Assembly (NCBI GenBank): GCA_964642485.1
Contig: CAZXPA010000017.1
Span: 1-13,270, forward strand
Origin: CAZXPA01 sp964642485
Lineage (GTDB): Bacteria; Patescibacteriota; Patescibacteriia; UBA2591; UBA6264
Length of the DNA stretch: 13,270 bases
Direction of reading: 5' to 3'
Made by a program: the position numbers and the translations under genes. Below, one piece after another: positions 12,141 to 13,270 of this stretch (the first letter of the stretch is position 1; every line of letters starts with the position of its first letter). Below the pieces are notes generated by a model, which was not told where the DNA came from, did not search any database, and was given only the letters and a program-made list of their open reading frames with translations.

Positions 12141-13262
12141 ATGTGGAGAAAGTTTTTTTCAATTGCAGTTTTAGTTATTATTCTAACCCCGGCTATTAGT
12201 TATATTATTAAATATCATGTTTTTGAATCAGGTCTTAAGCCAGAAATAGCCAGGGATTTAAAAGAGGCAAAATATTATCAAAGTTTAGGTGGCGGCGTTG
12301 TTCAGTGTCAGCTTTGTCCGCGTTTTTGCGTTTTAAACCTAGGGGAAAGAGGATTTTGTCGGGTTAGAGGAAATATTAAAGGCAAGCTTTATTCTTTTGT
12401 CTATGGTCAGCCAGTGAGTATTCATTTGGACCCGATTGAAAAAAAACCTTTATTTCATTTTTTACCTGGGAGTACGGCTTATTCCATAGCCACAGCTGGT
12501 TGTAATTTACGTTGTCTTTATTGTCAAAATTGGGAGATTTCTCAATCTTTTCCTGAAGACGTTAAGTCAGTTGAAAGAACACCTCAACAATTAGTTGAAG
12601 AAGCCTTGGCTTCTGGAGCAGAAAGTATTGCCTATACTTATACTGAGCCTGTATCTTTTTATGAATACATGTTAGAAACAGCTAAATTAGCCAGAGAAAA
12701 AGGATTAAAAAATGTAGTTATTACTGCCGGCTATATTAACCCAGAACCCTTAAAAGAGCTTTGCCAATATGTTGATGCAATTAAAATAGATTTAAAAGCT
12801 TTTAATAATAGTTTTTATCGTGAAATTGTTGGCGGAGAATTAGAACCAGTTTTACAAGCTTTGAAGACCGTTAAAGAACAAGGGGTCTGGCTAGAAATAG
12901 TTTATTTGGTCATTCCTGGAGAAAATGATGACCCAGAAGAAATTAAGCAAATGAGTCAGTGGATTAAAGAAAATTTAGGTGAAAATGTGCCTTTACATTT
13001 TTCTCGTTTTCATCCGATGTATAAATTGACAAACTTACCGCCAACACCGGAACAAACAGTAAAAGATTTAAGAAAGATTGCTCTGGAACAAGGATTAAAA
13101 TATGTTTATACTGGTAATTTAGGGGATTGGGAAACAGAATCTACTTATTGCCCTGATTCAAGAGAAATAGCAATTGAAAGAAAAGGATATTTTGTCACCC
13201 AATTTAATTTTAATAAAGGAGTTTGTTCTAATAAAGAGCAGATTCCTGGAATTTGGGAGTAA
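12141..13262 (+). CDS. amrS: AmrS-type radical SAM enzyme (AmmeMemoRadiSam) with N-terminal membrane anchor
   Basis: A 373-residue radical SAM protein of the AmrS family. The cluster motif is C121-N-L-R-C125-L-Y-C128 within T-A-G-C-N-L-R-C-L-Y-C-Q-N-W-E-I-S. Ahead of it is the cysteine region C56-Q-L-C59-P-R-F-C63 ... G-F-C73-R-V-R-G typical of AmrS. Y-T-Y-T-E-P (166-171 region), I-T-A-G-Y-I, V-D-A-I-K-I-D-L-K-A-F and H-F-S-R-F-H-P follow, and the close Y-T-G-N-L with a late T-Y-C-P matches full-length members. Residues 5-23 form a hydrophobic segment after M-W-R-K, an anchor not part of the usual cytoplasmic enzyme. Family members are encoded with AMMECR1 and Memo proteins; the reaction is unsettled. 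Neither partner is in the window, which ends 8 nt after the TAA. The preceding gene encodes a membrane iron-sulfur protein, a plausible electron source. Confidence 0.88.
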   Translation: MWRKFFSIAVLVIILTPAISYIIKYHVFESGLKPEIARDLKEAKYYQSLGGGVVQCQLCPRFCVLNLGERGFCRVRGNIKGKLYSFVYGQPVSIHLDPIEKKPLFHFLPGSTAYSIATAGCNLRCLYCQNWEISQSFPEDVKSVERTPQQLVEEALASGAESIAYTYTEPVSFYEYMLETAKLAREKGLKNVVITAGYINPEPLKELCQYVDAIKIDLKAFNNSFYREIVGGELEPVLQALKTVKEQGVWLEIVYLVIPGENDDPEEIKQMSQWIKENLGENVPLHFSRFHPMYKLTNLPPTPEQTVKDLRKIALEQGLKYVYTGNLGDWETESTYCPDSREIAIERKGYFVTQFNFNKGVCSNKEQIPGIWE

Positions 13263-13270
13263 GGTTAAAA

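Overview
The window is AT-rich and compact, with every convincing gene on the + strand. Most starts lack a Shine-Dalgarno sequence. TAA, TAG and TGA all end genes, so the genetic code is standard bacterial. A DUF5674 protein, a free-standing EF-Tu domain-2-like protein, a REP-type Y1 transposase, many short palindromic repeats and a CCTGCC/GGCAGG hairpin together suggest an uncultivated bacterium, most likely of the Patescibacteria/CPR type. That placement is inference. There are no tRNA or rRNA genes and no CRISPR array.

Layout. (1) 1-583: a hairpin repeat, a small translation-factor-like barrel protein and a two-helix membrane protein. (2) 601-2225: a terminator, a near-consensus promoter, a strong ribosome binding site and a Cys/Met-metabolism PLP enzyme. 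Its natural start (724) is separated from the main ORF by one in-frame TAG. (3) 2259-3001: a REP-associated Y1 transposase flanked by copies of a 19-21 nt palindrome, with two more copies inside its own reading frame. (4) 3034-7873: five tandem, divergent, paralogous class I methyltransferases with an unusual SAM-binding loop (LGATPE.RD). A conserved-looking 110-residue protein of unknown function sits between the fourth and fifth. (5) 7887-9666: a promoter, NIF3, DUF5674, a small helical protein and a relic of a second NIF3 3' end. (6) 9668-13262: a PflX-type radical SAM protein, a membrane protein fusing a SafE/CcdA-like domain to a NapH-like iron-sulfur domain, and a membrane-anchored AmrS-type radical SAM enzyme.

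Overlaid on this are four 80-85 nt elements (4756-4837, 10586-10665, 11671-11755, 12042-12124) that start ACCCC and end GGGGT. Their 14-16 bp arms differ in sequence between copies but stay complementary within each copy. Three end within about 25 nt of a start codon. Two lie in the coding sequence of the membrane protein, and one supplies the stop codon of a methyltransferase. A separate three-way-junction structure precedes the fourth methyltransferase.

The two best candidates for undescribed biology are the methyltransferase array with its embedded small protein, and the membrane redox/AmrS pair at the right end. The AMMECR1 and Memo partners expected for AmrS are not in the window and could lie beyond its right edge. 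All functional links between genes are inferred from order and spacing.
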